A DNA stretch of 64,000 nt from Palsa-948 sp964481195 (GTDB taxonomy: Bacteria; Bacteroidota; Bacteroidia; Palsa-948): NCBI GenBank assembly GCA_964481195.1, contig CAYZTB010000006.1, forward strand, positions 26,277-90,276. The letters are read 5' to 3'. Position numbers and translations under genes: made by a program. Below are positions 8,259 through 18,235 of the stretch, one piece after another. Position 1 is the first letter of the stretch. Each line of letters opens with the position of its first letter. The notes below the pieces were generated by a model, which did no database searches, had not been told where the DNA came from, and was given only the letters and a program-made list of their open reading frames with translations.

Positions 8259-9734
8259 ATGACTTATAAAATTAATTCCCAAATAGATTTTTCAACTATT
8301 CAGAAAATATTTTCTGAAAAGCAAAAAATTTCATTATCTGATAACGCAAAAAAGAAAATTGTAAAATGCAGAGCGTATCTTGATGATAGATTAAAAAATA
8401 ATCAAGAAGCTATTTATGGAATCAACACAGGTTTTGGTTCCTTGTATAATAAATCTATTTCTAGTGCAGATTTGGAGAAGTTGCAAGAAAACATAGTGGT
8501 ATCGCATGCGTGTGGACTAGGTGAGGAAGTGCCTCAGGAAATTGTAAAGCTGATGTTGCTTTTGAAAATTCAAGGCTTAAGTTACGGTTACAGCGCAGTA
8601 TCACTTCAAGTAGTAGAAAGATTAATTTATTTTTTTAACAACGATATTTTACCTGTAATATATCAACAAGGCTCATTAGGTGCTTCAGGAGATTTGGCTC
8701 CGTTGGCTCATCTCTCTTTGCCCTTAGTTGGTTTAGGGGAAGTTAATTTTAAAGGGAAAAAAATTAGTACTTCTAATCTGAATAAAAAGTTAAAGATAAC
8801 CCCTCTTAAATTTAAATCTAAAGAGGCCTTAGCACTATTAAATGGCACCCAATTCATGAGTGCCTATGGTGTTTGGATATTATTAAATGCGAATCGTTTA
8901 AGCAATTGTGCAGATACTGTTGGTGCTCTTTCTGTTGATGCTTTTGATGGAAGAATTGAGCCATTTAAGGATAATATTCATGCCATTAGAGCACATACTG
9001 GACAGGTTTTTGTGGCAAAAAAAATCAAGAACCTTTTAAAAGGAAGTCAGTTAATTGCAAGAAAAAAAGAACATGTTCAAGATCCATATTCTTTTCGTTG
9101 TATTCCTCAGGTGCATGGTGCCTCCCGCGATGCGATAGCATACTGCGAAAAAGTATTTTTGACTGAAATAAATTCTGTCACAGATAATCCAACCGTTTTT
9201 CCTGATGAAAATGAGATTATTTCAGGTGGCAATTTTCACGGACAACCACTTGCCATCGCTTTGGATTTTTTAGCTATTGCTTTGTCAGAGTTAGGTAGTA
9301 TTTCAGAGCGCAGAACATATCAATTAATATCTGGAGAAAGAGGTTTGCCGTCTTTTTTAGTTAGTAACCCCGGCTTAAACTCAGGGTTTATGATTCCTCA
9401 ATATACAGCTGCAAGTATCGCTTCTCAAAATAAACAATTGTGCACGCCTGCCTCAGTTGATTCTATTGTTTCTTCAAACGGACAGGAAGATCATGTAAGT
9501 ATGGGTGCCAACGCTGCTACTAAATGTTTTCAAGTTATGAATAATGTAGAGCGTATTTTAGCTATTGAATTATTCACTTCAGCACAGGCAATTGAATTCA
9601 GAAAACCTACCAAATCTTCCCCTGCACTGGAAAAAATGCTTATTGCATTTAGAAAGAAAGTTAAATTTCTTGATAATGATAAGCTTATGTATTATGAAAT
9701 ACTTGCTTCTGTATATTTTTTGAAGGAACTTTAG
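8259..9734 (+). CDS. hutH: Histidine ammonia-lyase family protein (HAL/TAL)
   Basis: A 491-residue aromatic amino-acid lyase. The self-cyclising Ala142-Ser143-Gly144 triad in GSLGASGDLAPLAHLSLPL forms the MIO prosthetic group, at the numbering known from classical HAL. Also seen: NTGFGSL near the N-terminus, SHACGLGEEVP, NPTVFPDENEIISGGNFHG, and QEDHVSMGANAA. HAL converts histidine to urocanate, but tyrosine ammonia-lyases share the same scaffold, and the SH pair in the selectivity loop does not separate the two. No hutU, hutI or hutG neighbours exist here, so a complete Hut pathway is not implied by context. It follows hisS by 43 bp. Confidence 0.9.
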   Translation: MTYKINSQIDFSTIQKIFSEKQKISLSDNAKKKIVKCRAYLDDRLKNNQEAIYGINTGFGSLYNKSISSADLEKLQENIVVSHACGLGEEVPQEIVKLMLLLKIQGLSYGYSAVSLQVVERLIYFFNNDILPVIYQQGSLGASGDLAPLAHLSLPLVGLGEVNFKGKKISTSNLNKKLKITPLKFKSKEALALLNGTQFMSAYGVWILLNANRLSNCADTVGALSVDAFDGRIEPFKDNIHAIRAHTGQVFVAKKIKNLLKGSQLIARKKEHVQDPYSFRCIPQVHGASRDAIAYCEKVFLTEINSVTDNPTVFPDENEIISGGNFHGQPLAIALDFLAIALSELGSISERRTYQLISGERGLPSFLVSNPGLNSGFMIPQYTAASIASQNKQLCTPASVDSIVSSNGQEDHVSMGANAATKCFQVMNNVERILAIELFTSAQAIEFRKPTKSSPALEKMLIAFRKKVKFLDNDKLMYYEILASVYFLKEL

Positions 9735-9790
9735 TTTTTTTAATCTTACTACCTTCTTTTTTTCACTCTCAAGCCTCTTATTAGTGAAGG

Positions 9791-10828
9791 CTACTCTTTG
9801 TTATTCATTTGCGAGTCCAATCTTTTCTTTTCCGAAATTCTCCTGTTTAGTATATTGACATATGTAGCAGCTGTGGACTTATGACCACGGTTGTAGGCCT
9901 GATTGGCCCATTCAAGTGCTGCATCAAGATTTCCTTCGCGTTCACAACCCACTGCCATATTATACATAGCATGCCATGCAACTTTTTTATCGTTGTTGGA
10001 AGATTCCTTTTTCCAAATTGCCATGGCTCCTTTCCAGTCATTTACTTTTCTGGCTTTCTTCCCAGCCATTTTCATATAGTCGCTTCCTCGTGTATAAAAT
10101 GAACGAGTAACGGTAATCCATTGCGGAGATATTCTAAGTCCATAGGTAGTGCCTGCATGATAACCTGTTCGTTTAATACAATCTCTTTTGTTGGGTAAGT
10201 TTGCTAATGCTTGTTCAGGACTTGACCCTTTTGAATCAAAAGTCATAAAATCTGAAAAACGATATTCATCAACAATTCTTTTATCTTTTGGAAAATATAC
10301 TCTCCATCCCGACTTAACCTCCATCCTTGCATGGCTGTAATATTCTATAATAGTAGATTCAACTCCTTCTTTGTCTTTTATTTTTATTGGTTTTGAATCA
10401 TTCGTAATTCGTGAGTCAGAGTCAAACGCTTCAAGCACTATTAATGCTTCGGAGTTATTTTGTTTGCATAAATTTTCTACTTCAGCCCAGTTTAAAGGTG
10501 GTGCGAATTGTTCAGTGCCTGTTCCTTTAAATTCTATCGATGCTTGATTAATAAAAAAACGAGGGGTGCGTGTCATTATTTCCATAAGCCCGGAAAGTGT
10601 ATGGTCAGCGCCTTCTCGATCAGCAAATATCCCCTCACCTGTTAATACGCCTTCAATAATATTCCAAGCTTGATTTTTTTTGCTTGGTTTAGTGCGATTT
10701 GCTAATGTGAATTTTTCAATCTCACCCGGCAGTGTTACATCGGCTGGTTTTAATACTTGTAACTGAATGGAGGAGGTGCAGCTACTCAATACGGTTGCTA
10801 CAAATAATAAAGAAAATAATTTTTTCAT
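9791..10828 (-). CDS. DUF6340-type lipoprotein with TPR-like C-terminus
   Basis: A 345-residue predicted lipoprotein: the N-terminal signal ends in LSSC with the lipidated Cys at 17. The body starts QLQVLKPADVTLPGEI, a typical opening of the Bacteroidota DUF6340 family, and the last 80 residues form helical TPR-like repeats (WKGAMAIWKKE, AMYNMAVGCEREGNLDAALEWANQAYNRG). The role is unknown. It follows the DUF4159 gene by 62 bp on the same strand and converges with hutH. Confidence 0.75.
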   Translation of the reverse strand: MKKLFSLLFVATVLSSCTSSIQLQVLKPADVTLPGEIEKFTLANRTKPSKKNQAWNIIEGVLTGEGIFADREGADHTLSGLMEIMTRTPRFFINQASIEFKGTGTEQFAPPLNWAEVENLCKQNNSEALIVLEAFDSDSRITNDSKPIKIKDKEGVESTIIEYYSHARMEVKSGWRVYFPKDKRIVDEYRFSDFMTFDSKGSSPEQALANLPNKRDCIKRTGYHAGTTYGLRISPQWITVTRSFYTRGSDYMKMAGKKARKVNDWKGAMAIWKKESSNNDKKVAWHAMYNMAVGCEREGNLDAALEWANQAYNRGHKSTAATYVNILNRRISEKKRLDSQMNNKE

Positions 10829-10890
10829 TTTAAATTACTTTACAATTGTTTTTTCAATAATTATACCAATGGTAAACACAAATTACTCAA

Positions 10891-11580
10891 CTATTTACCG
10901 CGGTTTTCTCCCAAGAAAACAAATTGAATAATATTGGCGCCCATTTTTAATGCTTTTTGTCTAGTGGCCTCAGGGTCATTATGTACTTCAGGATCTTCCC
11001 ATCCATCTCCTATGTCAGATTCAGTATTGAAAAAGCAAATAAGCCGTCCATCATAAATTAACCCAAACCCTTGCGGAGCTTTGTTGTCGTGCTCGTGAAT
11101 TTTAGGAAGTCCATTGGGAAAGTCATATTTCTGATGGTAAATAGGATGAGAAAATGGGAGCTCCACAAAGTCAAGTTCAGGAAATACTTTTTTCATCTCT
11201 TTTCGAACGAATAAATTCATGCCATAGCTATCGTTGATGTTCAAAAATCCACCTCCTATTAAGTAATTTCTTAGATTTTCTGCTTCAGATCTGTTAAAGA
11301 TTACGTTTCCATGTCCTGTTAGATGAACAAAAGGAAAATTAAAAATATCCTTGCTTCCAACTTCAATAACAGATTCTTCTTCTTTGATGTTTGTGCCTAA
11401 GTTGCTATTACAAAAACGTATAAGGTTGGGTAGGGAAGTCGGACTTGCATACCAGTCGCCTCCTCCATTGTATTTGAGTCTTGCAATTTGATAGGTGGGA
11501 GGTAGGAAAGATGAAAAAAATATGCCAACACTGCCAAGTAAAAAAAATAATACAAATCTTCTATTTAATATTTTTTTCAT
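10891..11580 (-). CDS. DUF4159 domain-containing secreted or membrane-anchored protein
   Basis: A 229-residue protein with an N-terminal hydrophobic segment (about 8-26), then a domain that begins ARLKYNGGGDWYASPTSLPNLI and contains VHLTGHGNVIFN, LRNYLIGGGFLNIND and FELP-type strands. This is the glutamine-amidotransferase-like fold of DUF4159 proteins, often found with gliding or MoxR-type gene sets. No catalytic role is assigned. It lies 25 bp downstream of the LOG-family gene and may be co-transcribed. Confidence 0.78.
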   Translation of the reverse strand: MKKILNRRFVLFFLLGSVGIFFSSFLPPTYQIARLKYNGGGDWYASPTSLPNLIRFCNSNLGTNIKEEESVIEVGSKDIFNFPFVHLTGHGNVIFNRSEAENLRNYLIGGGFLNINDSYGMNLFVRKEMKKVFPELDFVELPFSHPIYHQKYDFPNGLPKIHEHDNKAPQGFGLIYDGRLICFFNTESDIGDGWEDPEVHNDPEATRQKALKMGANIIQFVFLGENRGK

Positions 11581-11605
11581 TTAGGTGCTTGTCTAAACAG
11601 TAAAA

Positions 11606-12316
11606 TTAGAAGTTTGGTTTCAAATTATATTTTGAATAAAAGTCATTTATAATATTTACCACTTCATTGGGGGAGTCTACAATGTGAAATAAATTCACGT
11701 CTTCGGGGCTAATGTTTCCTTCAGAAAGCATAGTTCCCTTTATCCAATCTACAATGCCTTTCCAGTAATCAGTCCCAACTAAAATGATAGGGAAAGAGGC
11801 GATTTTAGTTGTTTGAATTAGCGTCAATGCTTCCATGAGTTCATCGAGCGTTCCAAAACCTCCCGGCATAGCGACAAAACCCTGAGAGTATTTTAAGAAT
11901 ACAACTTTTCTAACAAAAAAGTACTTGAAGCTAATTAGTTTATCGCGGTCAATATAAGGATTTGGATTCTGCTCAAAAGGGAGTTCTATGTTTAATCCTA
12001 CGGATTTTCCTCCACCTTTCTGTGCGCCCTTGTTTGCAGCCTCCATTATTCCAGGGCCACCTCCAGAAATAACTCCATATCCTGATTTAGTAAGCTTGTA
12101 AGATATTTCTTCAGCCAGCTGATAGTATTTGTTTTCGGGCTTGGTTCTTGCAGAGCCAAAAACAGAAACGCAAGGCCCAATTTGAGCCATTTTTTCAAAG
12201 CCTTCAACAAACTCGGACATGATTTTAAAAATCTGCCAGGAATCTTTAGCTTTTATTTCTTGCCAGTCTTTAGTGGCTAATGCTTTTCTTATTCGTTCAT
12301 CGTTGTTATTTTCCAT
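11606..12316 (-). CDS. LOG family protein (TIGR00730, phosphoribohydrolase-like)
   Basis: A 236-residue Rossmann-like protein. Seen: VFGSARTKPENKYY, SGGGPGIMEAANKGA and the family signature PGGFGTLDEL (about 147-156). LOG enzymes hydrolyse nucleotide 5'-monophosphates (cytokinin riboside monophosphates in plants); bacterial homologues act on AMP-like nucleotides and were long misnamed lysine decarboxylases. It lies downstream of uvrA on the same strand (73 bp gap). A -7-like TACATTTG (12370-12363, minus strand) is present in that gap without a clear -33 partner. Confidence 0.88.
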   Translation of the reverse strand: MENNNDERIRKALATKDWQEIKAKDSWQIFKIMSEFVEGFEKMAQIGPCVSVFGSARTKPENKYYQLAEEISYKLTKSGYGVISGGGPGIMEAANKGAQKGGGKSVGLNIELPFEQNPNPYIDRDKLISFKYFFVRKVVFLKYSQGFVAMPGGFGTLDELMEALTLIQTTKIASFPIILVGTDYWKGIVDWIKGTMLSEGNISPEDVNLFHIVDSPNEVVNIINDFYSKYNLKPNF

Positions 12317-12389
12317 TTTTTTATTTTAGTAAATTAAAAATATATCTAGCAGCTGCTTAACACAAATGTAAAACAATGTTTTTAATAAT

Positions 12390-15284
12390 TTAATTCTGTT
12401 TTATGCCAGAAATAGTGAGTTCTTTTTTTAAAAATGCTGCCGTATGTGATGATTTATTATTTGTCATTTCTTCTGGAGTGCCTTCAAACAGAATGTGTCC
12501 TCCTTTTTGTCCGCCTTCGGGACCAACATCAATTATGTGGTCTGCCACTTTAATCACATCCATGTTGTGTTCAATTACTAATACGGTGTTGCCGCTATCA
12601 GTAAGTTTGTTTAGCACATCTAGTAAAATGCGAATGTCTTCAAAATGTAAACCTGTAGTTGGTTCATCTAAGATGTAAAGAGTTTTACCTGTATCCCGCT
12701 TAGCAAGCTCTGTTGCTAGTTTTACGCGTTGCGCCTCGCCACCCGATAGTGTAACGGATGATTGCCCAAGAGTAATATAGTTTAATCCTACATTTTTTAA
12801 AGCGCGCACTTTGAGAATGATATTAGGAATGCTTTCAAAAAACAATGCAGCTTCTTCAATGCTCATGTTTAGTACATCGCTAATGGATTTCCCTTTAAAC
12901 CTAACTTCTAATGTTTCGCGATTGTATCTTTTTCCTCCACAGGTTTCGCAAGAAACATAAACATCGGGTAAAAAATTCATTTCAATAGTTCTTACTCCTG
13001 CACCTTGGCATGTTTCGCACCTACCGCCCTTCACATTAAATGAAAACCTACCAGCTTTATACCCTCGAATTTTAGATTCGGGAAGTAAGGCGAATAGATT
13101 TCGTATTTCAGAAAATACACCCGTGTATGTGGCAGGGTTGGAGCGGGGAGTACGTCCAATTGGAGACTGATCTACTTCAATTACCTTGTCAATATTCCCT
13201 AGGCCATCGATTGTTTTGTATGCTAAAGGTTTTTTGTGAGATCGATAAAAATGATTGCTGAGTATGGGGTAAAGAGTTTCGTTAATGAGTGATGATTTCC
13301 CGCTACCAGACACTCCAGTAATGCAAATAAATTTTCCAAGTGGAAAACTCACATCTACATTTTTTAAATTATTACCCGATGCACCTTTAATTGAAAGGAA
13401 TTCGCCATTTCCTTTTCTTCTGTTTAGAGGTATAGCAATGCTCAGTTCGCCATTTAAATAATTTGCAGTAAGCGAAAATGTGGTTTTAGTTAGTTTAGGA
13501 TTAAGGAACATTTCAGGGCTGCCTTGCATAACTATTTTGCCGCCATGTATACCAGCTGCAGGACCTACATCTATTACATGATCTGCAGCTAATATCATTT
13601 CTTTATCGTGCTCAACTACAATTACGGAGTTGCCTATATCTCTGAGGTTTTGGAGTGCTTTTATTAATCGGGAATTATCTCGTTGATGTAGTCCGATGCT
13701 TGGTTCATCTAAAATATATAGCACATTCACTAGTTGAGATCCAATTTGAGTGGCCAGTCTAATGCGTTGCGCTTCTCCACCCGATAGCGTTTGAGCGCTT
13801 CTGTCTAATGTGATGTAGTCTAAACCTACATCCAGCAAAAACAATATTCTCTTTTTTATTTCTTTAAGTATTTCTTTGGCAATTATATTTTTAGTTTCTC
13901 CTAAATGCTGTTCAATGGTTCGAAACCATATATTAAGCTCGCTGATATCTAAAAATGCTAAGTCGGAAATGCTTTTGTTATTAATTTTAAAGTTATTCGC
14001 TTCTTTTTTTAAGCGTGTTCCGTTACATTCTGGGCAAATTTTTTCGTTCATGAACTCTTCTACCCACTTACTCATAGATGGTGAAACAGCATCATCACTT
14101 TGTTTTGATAAAAAATTTACAATTCCCTCAAATGAAAGGGAATAGCTGTATGCTTTGCTGTTTGGATCTGTCTGTACTTTAAAAACTTCGTCAGCACCAT
14201 ACAGGATAATGTTTAGTGCATGTTCTGGTATTTTTTTTATGGGATCTTTTAACGAAAAGTGATACTTCAGAGCGATGGCTTCTATTTGCCTGAATATCCA
14301 AATAGGTTTATGCTCGCCAATTGGAATAATTCCGCCTTTGAAAATGCTCTTTCCAAAGTCAGGAATAATCTTATTTACATCAATTTCACTTATATGGCCT
14401 AGTCCGTTACATTTTGGACAGGCACCTGCAGGTGAATTAAATGAAAAAGTATTTGGCTGTGGTTCATCATATGAAATGCCAGAAGTAGGACACATTAAAT
14501 TTTTACTAAAGTAGACTGCCAGATTACTCTTTTCTTTAAGCACCATTAAGGTACCTTTACCATGCTTCATTGCAAGTATGTTGGAGTCAGTTAATCTTGT
14601 TGCGTTTTCTGTTTTTATTTCAAGGAGATCAATTACGATTTCGATATTGTGAATTTTATATCTATCGATAGCTAATCCGTGTTTTAGAGCTTGTATAGTT
14701 CCATCTATCCGTACTTTGGTAAAACCATTTTTTCTAAGTTGCTCAAATAGCTCCCGGTAATGTCCCTTCCGTGATCGCACAAGAGGAGAGAGGATATAAA
14801 TTTTTTCATTTACGTATTTCTGCTGAATTAAATTATTTATCTGATCGGTAGTGTAGCGAATCATTTTTTCGCCTGTTTCGTAGGAGTAGGCATCGGAAAC
14901 GCGAGCATAAAGCAATCGTAGAAAATCGTAAATCTCAGTGATGGTGCCAACGGTAGAGCGAGGATTTCTACTAACTGTTTTTTGTTCTATAGAAATTACT
15001 GGTGATAAGCCAGTGATTTTATCTACATCGGGTCTTTCCATTCCCCCCAAAAACTGCCTGGCATATGCCGAAAATGTTTCAATGTATCTGCGCTGGCCTT
15101 CGGCATAAATTGTGTCAAATGCTAACGAGGATTTTCCACTACCGCTTAATCCTGTAATAACGACTAATTTATTTCTAGGAATAGAAACGTCTATGTTTTT
15201 TAGATTATGAACGCGCGCTCCTATAACCTCAAGAGAATCCGTTTCATCTATAACACTTAATTCATTTTCTTTAAGAACTTTCAT
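12390..15284 (-). CDS. uvrA: Excinuclease ABC subunit A (UvrA)
   Basis: A 964-residue DNA damage-recognition ATPase of nucleotide excision repair. Seen: Walker A GLSGSGKSS at 45-53 and a second GVSGSGKSS, two ABC signatures (LSGGEAQRIRLATQIGS and LSGGEAQRVKLATELAKR), and zinc-binding cysteine modules including CPKCNG, CPECNG and CETCQGAG...CETCGG. It loads UvrB, which is not in this window. Length is normal. The ATG overlaps the stop of the upstream transglycosylase (ATGA), so the two are probably co-translated. Confidence 0.97.
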   Translation of the reverse strand: MKVLKENELSVIDETDSLEVIGARVHNLKNIDVSIPRNKLVVITGLSGSGKSSLAFDTIYAEGQRRYIETFSAYARQFLGGMERPDVDKITGLSPVISIEQKTVSRNPRSTVGTITEIYDFLRLLYARVSDAYSYETGEKMIRYTTDQINNLIQQKYVNEKIYILSPLVRSRKGHYRELFEQLRKNGFTKVRIDGTIQALKHGLAIDRYKIHNIEIVIDLLEIKTENATRLTDSNILAMKHGKGTLMVLKEKSNLAVYFSKNLMCPTSGISYDEPQPNTFSFNSPAGACPKCNGLGHISEIDVNKIIPDFGKSIFKGGIIPIGEHKPIWIFRQIEAIALKYHFSLKDPIKKIPEHALNIILYGADEVFKVQTDPNSKAYSYSLSFEGIVNFLSKQSDDAVSPSMSKWVEEFMNEKICPECNGTRLKKEANNFKINNKSISDLAFLDISELNIWFRTIEQHLGETKNIIAKEILKEIKKRILFLLDVGLDYITLDRSAQTLSGGEAQRIRLATQIGSQLVNVLYILDEPSIGLHQRDNSRLIKALQNLRDIGNSVIVVEHDKEMILAADHVIDVGPAAGIHGGKIVMQGSPEMFLNPKLTKTTFSLTANYLNGELSIAIPLNRRKGNGEFLSIKGASGNNLKNVDVSFPLGKFICITGVSGSGKSSLINETLYPILSNHFYRSHKKPLAYKTIDGLGNIDKVIEVDQSPIGRTPRSNPATYTGVFSEIRNLFALLPESKIRGYKAGRFSFNVKGGRCETCQGAGVRTIEMNFLPDVYVSCETCGGKRYNRETLEVRFKGKSISDVLNMSIEEAALFFESIPNIILKVRALKNVGLNYITLGQSSVTLSGGEAQRVKLATELAKRDTGKTLYILDEPTTGLHFEDIRILLDVLNKLTDSGNTVLVIEHNMDVIKVADHIIDVGPEGGQKGGHILFEGTPEEMTNNKSSHTAAFLKKELTISGIKQN

Positions 15285-16330
15285 TTTGCCTTTAATGAAT
15301 CAAGAATAGGGGTAGGGTGTGAATAATCACTGGTGCTATCTGTCGTAGTGAGGAATGCAGCATAGGTATCATTAAACCCTGCTTCAGGTATGTCAATGAA
15401 ATATGTTTTTTTGTTTTTATTAGTAAGAATTGGACGTTTTAGCCAGGGGTTAAAGTATTTTAATATTTTATAACTAATGTTATTTTTTTGAGCAAAATCC
15501 CCAAAGTCGGTAATGCTAGAATCAATATGAATCTTTTTTGTGTTAATGGCTGGATATAAATCTTTTTTACGAAGAATAAAACCGTAGTTTTTAGGATTAG
15601 TAATTATTTCCTTCACAGCTAAAATTCTGAAAACGTACCTGGCTGTTTCGTCATTTAAAGACAAGTCATAGTACGAGGTTGATTTTTGTTTTTCAAGTTG
15701 TTTTTTTAGCCCATCAATACCGATATTATAAGATGCAGCGGCTAATGTCCAACTGCCTAGAGTTTTGTATGCATTGAGTATATATTTGCTAGCGGCCTCA
15801 GTTGCTTTTTCAACATGGTATCTTTCATCAACTTCATCATTTATTTCTAATCCATATTCTTTGGCAGTGCTTTCTAAAATTTGCCAAAAGCCAGTTGCTC
15901 CTTTTGGAGAAACAACATTTGAAAGATTGCTCTCAATCAAAGCAATGTACTTAAAATCATCCGGCACTCCATATTTTTTTAATACTCTGCTAATTGTAGG
16001 AAGCCATCTGTTTGCGCGCTTGTGCATGAGTAAGCTTTGCGAATGGAAATAGGTGTTTACCAATAGCTCTCTTTCCATGCTTTCAATCACTGTAAAATCA
16101 TAAATCGGAACTTTTTCCCCTGCAAAATTTAAACCGCGTGGAATAGGAACGGAGGAGATTTGATTATGCGCCAAAAATGATTTCCAATAAAGCTCATCTT
16201 CACTTGCAGACTTTGTGGAAAAAACAAATAGCTCAATGGGGATAAATAATAAAAGTGCAAGAGATGCTATTTTTAAAGTTCTCTGGTGTCGATTGAAAAG
16301 TTCTCTAAAATTACGCAATACCTTTTTCAT
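15281..16330 (-). CDS. MltD-like lytic murein transglycosylase
   Basis: A 349-residue envelope enzyme: an N-terminal membrane anchor (about 20-38), then an SLT domain with the catalytic Glu in ALIESNLSNVVSPKGATGFWQI, and the helical AASYNIGIDGLKKQ segment. The C-terminal part (DFAQKNNISYKILKYFNPWL) resembles a degenerate LysM/peptidoglycan-binding region, as in MltD. It cleaves the MurNAc-GlcNAc bond to give 1,6-anhydro ends. It overlaps the sugar-phosphate transferase upstream by 20 bp and uvrA downstream by 4 bp, forming a tight three-gene unit. Confidence 0.88.
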   Translation of the reverse strand: MKKVLRNFRELFNRHQRTLKIASLALLLFIPIELFVFSTKSASEDELYWKSFLAHNQISSVPIPRGLNFAGEKVPIYDFTVIESMERELLVNTYFHSQSLLMHKRANRWLPTISRVLKKYGVPDDFKYIALIESNLSNVVSPKGATGFWQILESTAKEYGLEINDEVDERYHVEKATEAASKYILNAYKTLGSWTLAAASYNIGIDGLKKQLEKQKSTSYYDLSLNDETARYVFRILAVKEIITNPKNYGFILRKKDLYPAINTKKIHIDSSITDFGDFAQKNNISYKILKYFNPWLKRPILTNKNKKTYFIDIPEAGFNDTYAAFLTTTDSTSDYSHPTPILDSLKAK

Positions 16331-17459
16331 CTTGAATTAGAGATTCTTTTATTGCTGGTTTAATGGGATTGGAAATACTATTTCTGGAATTTATTTTCAC
16401 TAAGTTGCCTTTTACTTTTGTAATGGTAAATAACCCGGTAAAAATTAAAGCAGGAAATGTCATGGAGAATAGAAATTCTTTTAAGCCCCAATCGGTAACA
16501 GCTGTTTGGATGTAATAAATGATGGCTATAGAAGTTGCTCCAACAACTGCAAATAGCAATGCAATTCTTTTTTCAGTAATGCCTCTGTAAAATAAATTAT
16601 GAGTAGTATGATCTTTGCCTCCTATGAAAGGAGATTGCTTGTTTAATAATCTATTTATTATAACGATAGTTGTATCTGAAATAGGCAAAATAAAAGCAGT
16701 GATAGTAATGGAAAATTGCCTGGATATGGAGATGGTTTCGGTGGTGGATGCAGCATCATTCCAGAAATATATAATGCCAATTATTCCTAAAAGCAAACCA
16801 ATAACCTGGCTTCCGGTATCACCCATATATAATTTTGAAGGATGCCAATTAAATATTAAAAAACCCGAAAGAGAACCAATGAGCCCTATTAGAATTAAAT
16901 AGAAAAAGTTGTTTTCGGAATTGTTGGAAACAAGTATTAACATTGCGGCAGTAGCAAAAATTAATATTGAAACAATTGCTGCAATAGAATCCATGTTATC
17001 TAACATGTTCACAGAATTCATTACAGCAACAACCCAAAAGATGGTTATTGTATAGTTTAGCGTTTGGTTAGCAAATAATGCAATGTGAATTCCCGAGTAG
17101 CATAATATTACTCCGCATAAAATTTGAACAAACAATTTTAAAAAAGGGCGAGTGTTATAGGCATCGTCTGCCAGGCCCATCATAAATGCTATAGTAACCG
17201 TAGCCAGCAGACCGACAATTTTTTTGTTTAGTAAAATCTCTTGAGGGTCAAAGAAAATGGAGTAGGATGCAAAAGAAATTAAAAAGATGATATAAAATGA
17301 AATGCCTCCAAAAGCAGGTTTAGAGGTGCTCGCCCATCGAATTACAGTTTCTTTGTTATCTCGAATGCCTAGTGTTTTAGAAAATCTAAGAAAAAGAGAA
17401 TTGATCAGAAACGAGAATATAAAAGATGCTGTTATAAAAGCTAAATAGAAATAAGTCAT
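16311..17459 (-). CDS. MraY/WecA/TagO family undecaprenyl-phosphate sugar-1-phosphate transferase
   Basis: A 382-residue polytopic membrane protein with about 10-11 hydrophobic segments. Family motifs seen: GLADDAYNTRP (Mg2+/substrate aspartates), NSVNMLDNMDSIA, NWHPSKLYMGDTGS, and the cytoplasmic GGKDHTTHNLFYRG. It transfers a HexNAc-1-phosphate from a UDP-sugar to undecaprenyl phosphate, starting O-antigen, teichoic acid-like or exopolysaccharide synthesis. The HxxH-type loop and length favour WecA/TagO over MraY, and there is no mur cluster around it. The exact sugar is not resolvable. Confidence 0.88.
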   Translation of the reverse strand: MTYFYLAFITASFIFSFLINSLFLRFSKTLGIRDNKETVIRWASTSKPAFGGISFYIIFLISFASYSIFFDPQEILLNKKIVGLLATVTIAFMMGLADDAYNTRPFLKLFVQILCGVILCYSGIHIALFANQTLNYTITIFWVVAVMNSVNMLDNMDSIAAIVSILIFATAAMLILVSNNSENNFFYLILIGLIGSLSGFLIFNWHPSKLYMGDTGSQVIGLLLGIIGIIYFWNDAASTTETISISRQFSITITAFILPISDTTIVIINRLLNKQSPFIGGKDHTTHNLFYRGITEKRIALLFAVVGATSIAIIYYIQTAVTDWGLKEFLFSMTFPALIFTGLFTITKVKGNLVKINSRNSISNPIKPAIKESLIQDEKGIA

Positions 17460-17539
17460 GCAATTCCTAGTTTTGAATAGGATTTTTAAATGTTATTTAT
17501 ATGATTATTATAAGACAAAAATGCTATGGGGAGTGAAGG

Positions 17540-18205
17540 CTATCTTTTTGAGAGAGCATTTATTTCCATATCTACCTTTCGAATTATTTTTGCTAGGTCA
17601 TCTTTCTTTTCAGAGAATTTATTGTCATCAATATCAATGATAAGTAAACGACTTTTTTTATGTGTTTCGGTATATTTTGTAATCCAAGCTTCGTATCGTT
17701 CATTTAGCCTTTGTAGATAGTCTAGACGAATAGCTTTTTCATATTCTCTGCCTCTTTTTTGAATTTGCTCAACTAAGGTTGGAATTGAAGCACGTAAATA
17801 AATTAATAAATCAGGAGGTTGAACAAAGGATTGCATCAAGCCAAATAAGCCAATGTAATTTTCAAAATCTCTAGTAGTCATAAGCCCCATGGAATGCAAG
17901 TTGGGGGCGAATATATTCGCATCTTCATAAATTGTTCGATCTTGAATGACAGTCTTTTTGTTTTTTCTAATTTCAATTACTTGTTGAAAACGGCTATTCA
18001 AGAAAAACACTTGTAAATTGAAAGACCAACGTTGCATGTCCTCATAGAAATCGTTTAAATAAGGATTGTTATCTGCATCTTCGTATTGGGGAGTCCATTT
18101 ATATTGCTTTGCAAGCAAAGTGGCTAATGTAGTTTTGCCAGAGCCAATATTTCCAGATACTGCGATGTGCATATTTTCGGCTACTTTTATAGAGGTTTTC
18201 TTCAT
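17540..18205 (-). CDS. Deoxynucleoside kinase
   Basis: A 221-residue P-loop kinase of the dNK/dCK-dGK family, which phosphorylates deoxynucleosides in salvage. Seen: Walker A GNIGSGKTT at 18-26, YEDADNNPYLNDFY, QDRTIYEDANIFA (the ERS/DRT region), and the lid RGREYEKAI. A second possible start is Met12 (18172), which would begin MHIAVSGNIG, closer to typical relatives; the first 11 residues may therefore be untranslated. It follows the beta-propeller gene by 30 bp. Confidence 0.9.
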   Translation of the reverse strand: MKKTSIKVAENMHIAVSGNIGSGKTTLATLLAKQYKWTPQYEDADNNPYLNDFYEDMQRWSFNLQVFFLNSRFQQVIEIRKNKKTVIQDRTIYEDANIFAPNLHSMGLMTTRDFENYIGLFGLMQSFVQPPDLLIYLRASIPTLVEQIQKRGREYEKAIRLDYLQRLNERYEAWITKYTETHKKSRLLIIDIDDNKFSEKKDDLAKIIRKVDMEINALSKR

Positions 18206-18235
18206 GTTTTTTGTGCTTCAAAATTTCTGTGTTTT

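Noticed and set aside
9735..9790. Terminator between the ammonia-lyase and the DUF6340 gene
   Set aside because: Only a 6-bp AT-rich stem (TTCACT/AGTGAA) with a 15-nt loop; too weak to call.
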